Below are positions 36,801 through 49,800 of a stretch of 64,000 bases of DNA, in pieces. Numbering within the stretch: position 1 is the stretch's first letter; each line of letters starts with the position of its first letter. Under the pieces are notes generated by a model. It did no database searches and was not told the DNA's origin. It saw nothing but the letters and a program-made list of their open reading frames with translations. Source of the DNA: Leptasterias polaris (taxonomy: Eukaryota; Echinodermata; Asteroidea; Forcipulatida; Asteriidae); the NCBI GenBank assembly GCA_037783415.1, contig JAZGTN010000097.1, positions 4,278,001 to 4,342,000 on the forward strand, given 5' to 3'. The translations under genes and the position numbers were made by a program.

Positions 36801-39800
36801 TTTTACCCCAAATTTGACCCCTGCATAGCCAATAAAAAGAGAACAACAAGTTCCCAAGAGCCCCTTAATTAATTTCTGTCAGGGGAACCCCAGAACCTGG
36901 CACCAGTTACCATTGGATCAAGTATTTCTTGTAAATGAAAAAATATATATATACTTTTGGTCCTAATTCGTTATTCTACCAGGTGAAGGAAAACAAAATT
37001 GCACAATTTAACCCTAACTGCCCCCAACCCTTCAAACACTAACAACAAGTTTTGTTGTGATTCTGTTGGACTGGGGTAAACTTATTGTGCATTACATGGG
37101 ATCATTTCATCAAATTTTGTATTCATGTTGCTATGAAAAGAAGGAATAATGAGTTCTGCTTTGTCAAGGATTTTGTGTAGGGGGCGGAGGACACGCGCCC
37201 CCCAATTGATGTCCATGCCCCCCCCCCCCCGGTACCCTCTCCCCCAAGTTGAAATCTTACATATGAGCTTTTACGTAGTTATTTCAGTGATTTAGAACTA
37301 CTATATTTTTCTAATAACACGCAGACAGTGTGTTTGAATTTGTTTACCTTCATGTCACATTATCTTATAAATAAAAGTAAGTTGCGTAACAAGAGTGCTG
37401 AAAAGGTGCTTGTTTAAGAAAAATGCAAATGGAAATCACAGTTTCAATGGGCCTGAAGTGCCCCCTATAAAAAATGATGCACCCCTTGTGCCCCCCCCTA
37501 AAATCCTACCCGTGTTTCGGCACTGACAGCAGGTTATAGTTCTAAAGTTATAGTTCTATATAAAATTTTAAAAAGGCAAGTGTGATTTGTTAAGTTTTCA
37601 GTGCTTTTTTCTCAACTTTGACAGTATTTCGGTCCCAGGAATATGGAGCTGAAAATACATTGAACTGGTTTGAAGTAAACTGATTCAGGACTGCCTTTTT
37701 CCTTTACAAATCTATCCATCTGTTCATTTTTAGAGAAAGATTAAAAATGTGAGAATGCTGTACTGTAATTTCTTTTCATAATTATGTTGCAATTACGAAT
37801 TGCCAGGTCATTCAACTTGCTGATTTATTTATTTGGCTCTAAACCCCTTATTAGTTGACTGTGCAATCCGATAATTAAATTAACAGGCGTCTCTTGAAGC
37901 CACCGACAATTCAGGCAAGACTGCAATGCACCACACCATTGAGCACCATCACAATGACTGCGTTAAGATGCTCATTGAAGCAGATCCATCACTCGCTGCC
38001 ATGACGGATTCTGAAGGACGCAACGCTTTGCATCTGGCAACTATAGAGGGTGACATTGAATTGATCCAGCTGGTATTGCCGCATGTAGATATCGATGCGA
38101 TGGATAATGAGCAACACTCGGCAATTCATTGGGCAACAGGTAAATAGGCAGTTTGTACTTAACAGGCCCAGAATAACTACAGAGGTCACGTACAGCCATG
38201 ACCTCTGTTGCCCTGGTCGTGGCCTTGGTGCCCCATCAAAAGTTTCCCTTAGACTTTAAGATTTTCCAATGGAAGTACCCTTTGCAAAATGAAAATGGCC
38301 TTGCCCTCTCAATGATGCAAATCTAGGCCGATTTAGTGGGTCGGGGGCTAGAGGGACGGGGGGGGGGGGCTAGAGGGACGGGGGGGGGGGAGAGGAACTG
38401 GTGGACATATCAAAATCAAAGCAGTTACTTTTAAAAGAATTTTTCTAAACAACAATTATCTTACTACTGGAACTAAGGTAATTGTTGGTCTTTGTGTGCT
38501 ATGCCTGTAACAATCTTTCTCTTGAATATTAATATCCAAGGAAGGGGTGATGATGAAGAGACATGCAACCAAGTAGAATCAAGTTCATGTAGATAAAATA
38601 TTATAGCAGAGGCTCCTTTTTGCGCTGATTGTATTTATCTAGTAAATGCTATTCCATTCTTGAGAGAAATAACACAACAGCCTTTATACCCTGATGTCTG
38701 GATGCAAATTTATCTAAATGTGTGAAATTACATATGTAGTTTTATTTGTTGGATATTTGTAGAGCATGCATAATGATGCGTCTTAGAGTTGTGGAACTGC
38801 AGGTGCAAAAGGCTCTGACCAAGCGATGACCTGTTTTTTCTCAACTGAGAAAATTGCTTCCGGGAAAAAAATAAATAATGAAGGCTACTTTTCTTAAATT
38901 GTCATTAAAAAAACAGCTCAGTACCTGATAGGCTTGACTCTGGATTACATTGATTGGATATTGACTTTCTAATTTCAGCCACTCTATAATGATGATAATT
39001 TAGGGGTCAGGCACTCACAAAATCAATGGATATTTTAATCTCTTCCTTTGAACAAAGGAGTTGTGTCAACTTTAGAAGCCTGACATGAATCTCCAAACAG
39101 TGTGCTTTGTGAGGTCAAGTATTCTTTGAAGAGCATCTGATTTTTGGGGGAACTATTTTTGTGATGGGTTTGAAAGAGAGGTGGGTTGAGTAAGGTATGT
39201 GTGACAATGAATGTTAGTGAAAATGTTTGAGTTTTTTTGCTCAAACATGACCATACAACCAGAGATATTGCAGATTTGCTTTTTTTGTGACATTCTTTGC
39301 AATGAAAATGTCTGTGACAAATTGATGAATTTGTGATACATGTAGAAAAGCTGCGGTCTTTTGTATTACCTTTTTTTGCCAAATGGTTCAAGGTGAGATG
39401 TTGCTGATGTTGGTAGCTGCATAGAGCATGTTAGTGCAAACCTACTAGTAGCTGCTGGGGCCTGCAGCTGTGTCTAGATGTTCAACAACTTTTGATTTTA
39501 AATCTTGTCAAATAATATTTGTGTTTTAACCATACACCTATGTGTGTTAAGCACTATGTTTAGTTCCTTTCTCGAGTCCTTTGAAACAAATCCAACAGGC
39601 ATATTACTCAGGGTGGGATTCGAACCCATGACCATTGCCATTCTATAGCAGATGTCTTACCACTAGACCATCGAGATTGCCTGGTAGCTAGAGGCAGTTT
39701 GAATCCTTTAAGGTGAAGGTTGTGGGTTTCGAAACCCACTCAAGTAATATGCTATGGATTTCTTTTGACTGGACTCGAGTATACAGTGCTTAACTCGCCT

Positions 39801-42800
39801 CGGTGTATGGGAAAAACAAATATTATTTTCTTTATCCCGATACAAATTTTACATTCATGCTTTTTGACTTTCCCGCAGTGTGTGGTCTCTACAACTGTAT
39901 CGCTCTCCTCATTGAGAGTGGTTGCACGCCAGCCACTCCGGACATCCACGGAGCCTACCCCATCCACTATGCCACCCAGATGTGTGGGGATCCAACCATG
40001 GCTACGGTTGGTCTGAGATGCCTGCAGGCTCTACTCCGTAAAGGAGGCAGCTCTGTCAATTGTGTGGATAAAGGTGGCAAGACGCCGTTATTGTGGGCAG
40101 CAGCTGCTGGTAATATCAAAGCTTGTAGGCTGTTGGCTGACTTAAAAGCTGATATAACCCTCTCTGATGACAATGGCTTAACAGGTAATTGTCATTCTTT
40201 GAATAAATCTTCAGCTTACTCAGTAATGTTAGAATGTCTTTTATATCTGTATCACAAATCTTTGGTTCTATAATTGTGATGCTCCATGCCAAAACCAGGC
40301 ACTTCCAGCCAAAACTGAAGACTAGATTTATATGAGAATCAGAACTTGCAAGTAAAGCCAAAATAGGGCCTGTAAGGTAAGTATTTCTCAACACAGAATA
40401 TTTAAGACAGATATCAAGGGTAAAAAACTTGGGTTTTCTTCACTTTCAATACCATGTCACTATTTCCAAGAAGTGCATTATTTTGGCTTGGTGTGTCAAT
40501 TCTTCATGGTTTGATTGTGGTGTGCATTCTATTTCAATTAGTATTTTGTTATAGTGATAAGCTTCTTTCTTCTACTAGCTCTACACTGTGCTACCTGTCG
40601 CAACCACCCCTCCTGTTTAGAGGCACTACTTAGGGACTGTCGCTGTGAACCAAACCAAGCGGATAAGAAGGGTTGCACACCGCTGTTCTATGCTATCACC
40701 ATGGATCACAGTGAGTGCGCCCTCACACTGCTGAAGTATGGAGCATCTCCGAGCTGGAAAGATCAAGATGGGAAGAGGTCAGGATTTTATTTTATTCTTT
40801 TGCTGTCTGAATTTATCACTAAAGAATAGTCGAATGAATAAAAATATGAAAGAAATTCTGATCTTGTCTTTCAACATTGAAGACCGTCATTGTAACCGGT
40901 CAGTTATTCCTAGGGGGTTGAAATACTTTGTTTAAATTTTCCATGGTAAAGCACTGGTATTTATGAAAATTTAAAACAATTTATGGGTCATGTTCCCTGT
41001 GTGAAATAGTGATTATGAATATTGAGTCTTATACTGATAAAGAGCAAACCCTTTAGATACCATCCATTTCTGTATAATCATCACCGCACGACCACACGTG
41101 GTTAATGTTGTTACGTTTTGGTATAGTTTTTTTCTTGTAAAGGTGTCTGAAAAAAGTATATGATACAGAAATTTGGTTTTGTTTCAGAAACATAGATACT
41201 ATATTAACATGGAAAACATTGGAAAACTTCAATTTAGGACTTGACCTTTACTTTGATCTTTTTGGTTGAGTGGAAGTAGGTCAGATCTTGCAGCCGTTTG
41301 CGACCGCTATGGGAATTTTGTGAAAGTCGTTTCTGGCTGCTATGGTCTCTAAAGGGTTAAACATTCAACTTCAATTACTATGGGGGTGTCTATCTGTTGA
41401 AACCAAGGTCTCTAACGCAGTTTCACAAACGCCTAATAACAATAAATAACTTGACTATTTGAATTTCTTATCAGTCCAGCATTCTGTGCTGCATCTAGAG
41501 GTTCAGTACCGATCCTGAAGTTACTTCATAACTATCAAGGCTCACTTCGGCTTCGCACTGTCAGCAAAGATACCCCACTGACTCAAGCTGCTAAAGCTCA
41601 ACACATAGGTAATGCACTTGCACTTGCAGATATTAACAGTGTGAAGGTCACTCCAGACATGCAGTATAATACAGATTCAAGGATGTTTTTTGGTTGACAA
41701 GTTTTCAACAAAAGATGTAAATGGATTCATTTCAAAAATGGATTACATGTGGATTGGCGCCCAGCTGATTAAGCCTAAAAATTATGTGCTAAATGTGGTG
41801 GTTTATTTTTATTTTTTTATCAATTAGTTTATCATTTGTTTATTTATTACTATTTAGTTTGTCTTCTCTTTTTGTTTCGTATTGAGTTATTTCCTTTTAA
41901 TCTGTTTTGTCATTTTAGTTGCAATGGTCTTATAGCTTTATACCTTATACAATTTGTTCACAATTTTTTTCTGCTGGATGGTGTTGGGCAGCAGGTTTAT
42001 GCATTACACTTATTTCATTTGTTTTTGTTGCCCCTGCCCGAGATGGTAGTGATGCCTTATTTTTATTGACCAGTTTTAATGGCTGAATAAATAAGAATAA
42101 TAGTAATGATAAAACTGCACAAAAAAGAAATGAAAAGAGGAATTTAATGTTGTTAAAGTTTTTGCATTATATAATAATATAATTTGTCCAACACAGAAGC
42201 TGTGTCTTTCTTATTGAAGCATGGCTGTAGTGTGAAGACCAGAGATGGCAGTGGGTTGACATCAATAATATGATATAAAAAGTCGCATCCCCTTATGGTG
42301 ATCCCCTGGCTGCCGCTTCCCAGGTTGTATCGTATACTTGGGTGTGATCCTTGGCTACACGGCAGTTTACGGTTGAATGGCTTCTGACTGGCACCCACCG
42401 AACAAGGATATTGACAATATAGGGAGACCGCCATCATAGGGCTAGATAGCTCAGTTGGTAGAGCGCCGGCACATCAATCCGGAGGTCGTTGGTTCAAATC
42501 CCGCTCTAGTCAATTTTTCCTTGTTCAACCCAAAATCATTATATAATTCATTCAGCAAAGTTGTCTAACCTGTGGGTAGTAACTAACAACCTGTGCAGGA
42601 ATTTTGTTGAAGCTTAATAAAGTGTGTTCAACAAAGTTGAAAACTTTAACCTGTTTCTACTTAGTACAGTCACTAACAAACACCAAAAATACTTTTACAG
42701 AGTATAAGAATTAACACGAATAAGGCTCATTTATAAGCATTTGCAAACTGAAAAAACATTTACTTTTTTGCCTTTCACTGACTTGGCTAATTAGAAATTG

Positions 42801-43798
42801 TTCTTGGTATGTGAGTTACATTTTGTCCTCCCATTGTACTTCTTTTTATATTTTGTCCAACACAGAAGCTGTGTCTTTCTTATTGAAGCATGGCTGTAGT
42901 GTGAAGACCAGAGATGGCAGTGGGTTGACATCAATGCATCATGCGGCAACCAATAACAGTGTATTGCTCTGTACACTTCTTCTACAGCATGAGGCAAATG
43001 TTAATTCTGTCTGCATGACAAAACAGGTAATGTTGGCTTCTTGCATCCATCTCGCATTTTAGTTTGAGTTGTAGAATTTATCTGAAGTGGTAGAGATAGG
43101 CTTGAATCATAAGTAATGCAAGCACCTTTGTGTCAATATTTTTTATTAATTTGTACTTTAGTATTGTTCTTTTATTAAAAAATATATATATATATATCTA
43201 TATACATTTGCTATGGGGAACAAAGATCTCATGTTGAAAGTAAAGGTAGGGTCATCATTTGGTTTTTGTCGGTAATCCTGATTTATAAGCAAAATTATCA
43301 AGAAAGATACAGTAAAATTCACCTGTACAAGTTTCAGTTGACTATAGTGTCTACTTACTGAGAAAACAGCAACAAAAATGTACAGTACTTTCATAAAGAA
43401 CGTTGAATCCATCCATGTTTAGGGGGAAACAGCAGACCAACCATGTTTTGGGCCATATTGAGGGCAGTTTTCAAACGCACATCACGGAAACTTCCAAATG
43501 TCGCCTGCGGTTGATTGTGAGATTCAAATTTGTGTAGGGGAAAAGCGAATCAAACGTGTAACCTTGTGCAAGCAGACTAAAAGACGAGACTAATGTGGCC
43601 ACAAACAACATTTTGATAGTTTTGTATATATAAGCATCATATAGAGTGTTTTTTTTGGGAGGACAAGCACCAAAAATAGTATTACCGGAACGCACTCACA
43701 ATGTTCAAAAAAGCTCTAGTTATAGTATTTATAAAGTTCTTGGAAATTAAAGCTTTAAAGAACGTATGAGGCGATATGTGGATAGTTCTTAATAGGGG

Positions 43799-43829
<31 letters not shown>

Positions 43830-46800
43830 AAAAGGGGTTAAGGGAAAAAAAAAGGGGGGGGGAAATGGGGTTAAGTGAAAAAGGCAAAATTAGATGGGGA
43901 ACATGTGTTGGTGGGGGGTGGGGTTTGGAGAGGATGGTCTCTGGTAGTAAAACATTCCTGACTGTCTAACCATGGAGGTAATAAACACTCTTGGCAGACC
44001 TCCCGCCTCCCTGCACCAAGGCATGGTGCCCCCCAAGAAACCGCACGCCTCATTATATATGCAGCAACTTAGGGGATTAAATGTTTAAACAATGGCCAGT
44101 ACTACACTGCACCATGGGCATCCACACAAGACTCCCATCTGCATGGTCTAATTACTGTGTTTTTGGGTGGGAGACAAGTGTCTCTGTATTTAAATACACA
44201 GGCAATGTTACAACAGAGCTAATGTTGATGTTTTTATGAAACTCCATGAAGGATTGAGGGGAGTGGGTTTTTGGAAGAAGGGGGGGGGGGGTTTTCAAGG
44301 GAAGGGGTTGTTAGAATTCACTAAAAAGAACTTTTTTCCGGTGATAATATGTTGAGCCACTTTTTTGTATACCTTTAATGGTATGGCTCAAAACATATTT
44401 TGTGTGTAGGGGAAAAGCGAATCAAACGTGTAACCTTGTGCAAGCAGACTAAAAGACGAGACTAATGTGGCCACAAACAACATTTTGATAGTTTTGTATA
44501 TATAAGCATCATATAGAGTGTTTTTTTTGGGAGGACAAGCACCAAAAATAGTATTACCGGAACGCACTCACAATGTGTGTAGGGGAAAAGCGAATCAAAC
44601 GTGTAACCTTGTGCAAGCAGACTAAAAGACGAGACTAATGTGGCCACAAACAACATTTTGATAGTTTTGTATATATAAGCATCATATAGAGTTTTTTTTT
44701 TGGGAGGACAAGCACCAAAAATAGTATTACCGGAACGCACTCACAATGTTCAAAAAAGCTCTAGTTATAGTATTTATAAAGTTCTTGGAAATTAAAGCTT
44801 TAAAGAACGTATGAGGCGATATGTGGATAGTTCTTAATAGGGAAAAAAAAAAAAAAAAAAAAAAGGGGGGGGAAAAGGGGTTAAGGGAAAAAAAAGGGGG
44901 GGGGAAAATGGGGTTAAGTGAAAAAGGCAAAATTAGATGGGGAACATGTGTTGGTGGGGGGTGGGGTTTGGAGAGGATGGTCTCTGGTAGTAAAACATTC
45001 CTGACTGTCTAACCATGGAGGTAATAAACACTCTTGGCAGACCTCCCGCCTCCCTGCACCAAGGCATGGTGCCCCCCAAGAAACCGCACGCCTCATTATA
45101 TATGCAGCAACTTAGGGGATTAAATGTTTAAACAATGGCCAGTACTACACTGCACCATGGGCATCCACACAAGACTCCTATCTGCATGGTCTAATTACTG
45201 TGTTTTTGGGTGGGAGACAAGTGTCTCTGTATTTAAATACACAGGCAATGGTTACAACAGAGCTAATGTTGATGTTTTTATGAAACTCCATGAAGGATTG
45301 AGGGGAGTGGGTTTTTGGAAGAAGGGGGGGGGGGGGTTTTCAAGGGAAGGGGTTGTTAGAATTCACTAAAAAGAACTTTTTTCCGGTGATAATATGTTGA
45401 GCCACTTTTTTGTATACCTTTAATGGTATGGCTCAAAACATATTTTCAGTGCGTTATATAAGCTGCACCTCATCAGTCACCATTTTGGTTTATGTATCCT
45501 TTATTATGAAAGATTTGCAACAAAGAGTGATCAAGGTATAGTTTATTAGAGTAGAAAGATCCAGCGAGATTGTTATTTTTTGTTTGTTTTTAGTTTAACG
45601 TAGTCTCATCTGGATCCAAACCCTGTTGTTTCTTTAATTTATTGTACCAACCTGTTGTTCTTGGAGTAATTCAACCAGGATTTGCAAGTTCTGTTTGTCC
45701 ATTTCTTTGAGTACGTTTTCTTCGGTTGAATCTTGCAATCTAGCCCGAATTATTTGGTCTTTTATGTTCTTTTGTCTTTTGTAGGCCAACAGAGGTGGTA
45801 CAGGGAAGAGTTTGTTAAGGAGATCACTGTCATTTATTAAGTGCCAGTGTTTAAACAGTGCACGTTTGAGATTAGAGTGGTGTATTTGTGGGAAGAAAGG
45901 CAAGATAAAAACAAGGGGCGGATTCGTTTCTTTCTTGATGTTAGGTAATGCACCCAACATTGAAGTCCTGGGGTCCACGTTAGATTTCGTGAAGCGGGTC
46001 AATTCTTCCGTGCTGTATCCACGTTCTATTAGTTTTTCTTTGAAGAAATTGACCTTACTCTCGAAGTCTTTTTTGTGTGTGCATATGCGTTTGTATCTCG
46101 TAACTTCACCCTTAATGACCCCACCAAATACCGACTCAGGGTGTGCAGATTCTCGAGCAAGATATTGGAACGTGTCCGTTTTTTTCGTTGCTATTCGAGT
46201 ATCAAGCTTCCCCTCTTTCTGAAAACGTTCGCCTTTGTAAATTATGAGGTCAAGAAAGGTGATTTGGTTGTCGGAGATCTCTGAAGTGAACTTCAATGTT
46301 GGGTGCAGATTGTTTAACATCTTAATGAAATCCAGCGCTTCATTCTTGTTGCCATTGTAAATTATTAAAACATCGTCTCTGTATCTCATGTAAGCCACTA
46401 TCTCTGGGTTGTTAGGGAGTATAATATCTTTTTCGTATTTGAACAAGGTGATGTCACATATTTCAGGACTGCATACACTACCCATTGCCACGCCAATTTT
46501 TTGTCTGTAGAACTTGTTATTGAATTCGAAGACGTTTGCGCCCAAGATCAGTTCTAAAAGACATTGCGTGTGTTTTTTTGTAGGTTTTGGTATGGTGTAG
46601 AGTTCTGATTTTGCTTGTTCCAAAGCATCACAAACCGAGTCTATTGCCTCTTTCTGTGGGCAGTTTGTGTACATTGAAACAATGTCCAGTGCGATAAGGA
46701 GATTATCTTGTCCCATCGTCAAATTATTTAGTCTTTTGAGAACCTGTGAGGAGTCTCTTGTATATGTGCTTTGTTGCTTGACGATAGGGAGCAGGAAAAA

Positions 46801-49800
46801 ATCCATATATTTTGAGATTTGTTGAGTTGGAGCCCCACAACCACTGATAATCGGCCTTCCCACAAACCGTGTTCCACCCGGTGGGTTTTTGTGGATCTTC
46901 GGTAATAGGTAAAGGCATGGTGTTTTGATCTCATGATTGTGAGGATTAAGGAACTCAAACATCTCTTTGTTTATAACGTTGTCCACGTATAGATCACGTA
47001 CGGCCCGATAGACCATAGCGGTGACATCACCTGTTAAATCCTTATCCACAACCTGATAATGCGGCCCAGATAATTGCCTCAAACCTTCCTGTAGGTAGTC
47101 TGATCTGTTCATAACACATACCCCACGGCCTTTGTCAAATTGTTTTATGACAATGTTCTGGTTTTTCTTGAGGCCTGTGAGAGCGATGCGTTCTGCTTTG
47201 GTGATATTGGATGCCACATTTTTGATTTTGATTTTGGACAGTTCCTCCAGTGTACCTTCAATGTAATTTTCTAAGTTTGTATTGAAGGTAGCAGGGGGTG
47301 TCCATTTTGATGGCATCCGAAATGGATGAAGTTGACCCAGATTTGCTTTCCCTGCCATTAAAACGCGAAGTCTCATTTTTCTGAAGAGCAGTTTTGAATG
47401 GCGTAGGATAGCTGTCTTTTTTGGTTTTTTGGGTGTGGGAATGAAGTTTAAACCTCTTCCTAGAGCAATCGTTTCAGTCAAAGACAGTTTATAGTCAGAA
47501 AGATTTTTGACAAATTGTTGACTTTTGTTGGCTTTTTGTTTAAGAAAGACCAAACTCTCGTTTTTCTTTTTTTGTTTGGTTATTTTACGAGAGAGAGAGG
47601 ATTTCTCTTTTGCCATTTTACATTTCAAGTTTTTTTTGCCTCTGTTAAATCTTCTTGACATAGTTGCAACAATAGGGTCCTTCGTTGTTTTATTATGATG
47701 TTTTTGCATAAAGGACGATAGAGTTACAGCGAGCAAATTGTGGTTTGCATTCGTTTAAATACCATGCTCCGCGAAATCATCCACCAACATTATGTCATGC
47801 GCATGCGCATGTGTAGTGACATAACCTGGGGTTGATGTCCGAAGGCTGTGTGAATAAAGTCGCCGGGCCAGGTCGTTATATTATGCAAACGGTTTGAGTC
47901 GATTGGACAGGAGATTGGTTTGGAAGTTAAAAGCAAAAGGGGGGGGGGTTTGTTTTGGAAAAGGGGGGCTTTGGGTTTTGAAGGGAATTAGGTATGGAAG
48001 TGGCAGATAGAGGAGAGGACGGGTTTGAGAGGTTGAAGGTAACGGAAGAGGGAGAAGAGGTTTAAGTTATAGAGAGGAGAAGGAGGGGGGGGGAAAGTTT
48101 TTTCCAAAAGGGGCGGGTTTGCAGGAAACTTGGATGAAGGAACGGGGGAGGAAGGGGGTTAATGTCTTTTGAAATGGGATTATGGTGGTTGATGGAAGGT
48201 TGGGAAAATCAACGCTCGATTGCAAATCTAGATGAAGGATATGCTTTTGAATTTTTGAGAAACATGTTTGCATTATGGTGATCTTCCAGATTATGGTTTA
48301 TTATGAAGCTGGGAAGCTTTTTTTATATAAAGGAAAGATCATCAAAATGAAACGAGGATGGACTGACGAGGGTGGGGGGTGTGAAATAAACAGAGCAAGC
48401 AAATGGACATCGTTCTTAAAGGTTTGAGTGGAACAAGTTTAGTGCCAAAGACAAGAAATATAAGAACATGTTGATTGTGAAAAACTTTAAAGAAACAAAC
48501 AATCATGGTCAAAACTCTTTTTTGAAATAGTGGTGGCTCTGAAAAGAGCCGTTGGTTTTGTTTGGCATACCCAAGTTCTCATCTCCGTTTAGCGCCCCTG
48601 GGTCCTCCGAGGAGACCGGCCCTCTGCTCCGCCGACTCGGTGACAATCGCCAGCACTCGAAGAGCTCGTCGACGCTCCTTGTCGTTTGCCACGTTAGCAT
48701 CAATCAAACTGGCCCCCGCTTGTTTTGCTTTGAGGAGGTCAACCTCAATCGCAGTTAACCTCGACTGGTACTGATCTAGGATCAACCTACCCAGTTCAAT
48801 CGCAAACCCTGCTGTTTTTTTGTGCCACGAGATGATCATCTCGGGTGAGCAGGGGATGTCGAGTGGAAGGGTAGGTATTTTTTTGTTGATTTTGCACCAG
48901 TCTGGGGCTTCACCACGATCAAGGCTTTCCCTCAGTTTGTCAGCCTGCCTCCGAACTCGATTTCTCAAGCCGGCGAGACGGACAATCTCCACTCTGGCTT
49001 TACGGACCAGACCGAAAGCGGAGGGGCTCAGTTTGATTTGCTGTCTGGTGTCTTGTTTTTTCTTTTGCAACGACAAGTCACGAGGACGAGGTTGCGACCG
49101 CTGACCACAAGGGATGTCAACGTCATCGTCAAATAACATCAGGTCGTCCTCCCCGTCGTCGTTGTAGGATGACCCAGGGGTGCGGGGGCAATCGAAGACG
49201 TCGATGTTGGCCATTTTGCTGCTCGTTGTGATTTTAAGAGATGCAATGATACCTTGTGACATTGCCCGCTGTATTTATACCCTTTTAAATCGAGATGGTC
49301 ATTTACGGTGACCTGGGCAGTAAGGTTTACAGTCAAGGCTATGACCCATGGTGTAGTATTATGCAAAATTTAGTTAAATGTGGTTGTTCTAGAGACAGTC
49401 TCAAATCTCCCTAATCTGAAACACTTACGTAACAAGTGTACGCTTTTTATATATGGCTATTCACGGATCGTTCGGACCAAGATCCAAAGATTCAATTGCT
49501 CACTTTTCGACCGCTGACTGGAAGGTCAGGGGAAGGAATCAAATGTGTGTAGGGGAAAAGCGAATCAAACGTGTAACCTTGTGCAAGCAGACTAAAAGAC
49601 GAGACTAATGTGGCCACAAACAACATTTTGATAGTTTTGTATATATAAGCATCATATAGAGTGTTTTTTTTGGGAGGACAAGCACCAAAAATAGTATTAC
49701 CGGAACGCACTCACAATGTTCAAAAAAGCTCTAGTTATAGTATTTATAAAGTTCTTGGAAATTAAAGCTTTAAAGAACGTATGAGGCGATATGTGGATAG

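Noticed and set aside
42440..42511. Functional tRNA gene
   Set aside because: The cloverleaf outline fits, but the anticodon stem is mismatched and position 33 is not U, and the 3' tail recurs elsewhere as part of a SINE.
43471..44740. Short MRSGNTIF... and MRRAVSWG... frames in each pseudo-LTR as genes
   Set aside because: They are short, recur only because the repeats recur, change length with each junction and show no domain. A coding role cannot be excluded but is unsupported.
43532..45446. True LTRs of a retrovirus-like or LTR element
   Set aside because: The repeats lack TG...CA ends and a primer-binding site, the RT motifs are Penelope type, there is no protease, RNase H or integrase, and copies are partial and inverted.
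45812..46222. 136-codon ORF antisense to the RT, present in all three element copies
   Set aside because: It is a shadow frame of the conserved RT; repetition only reflects copy identity.
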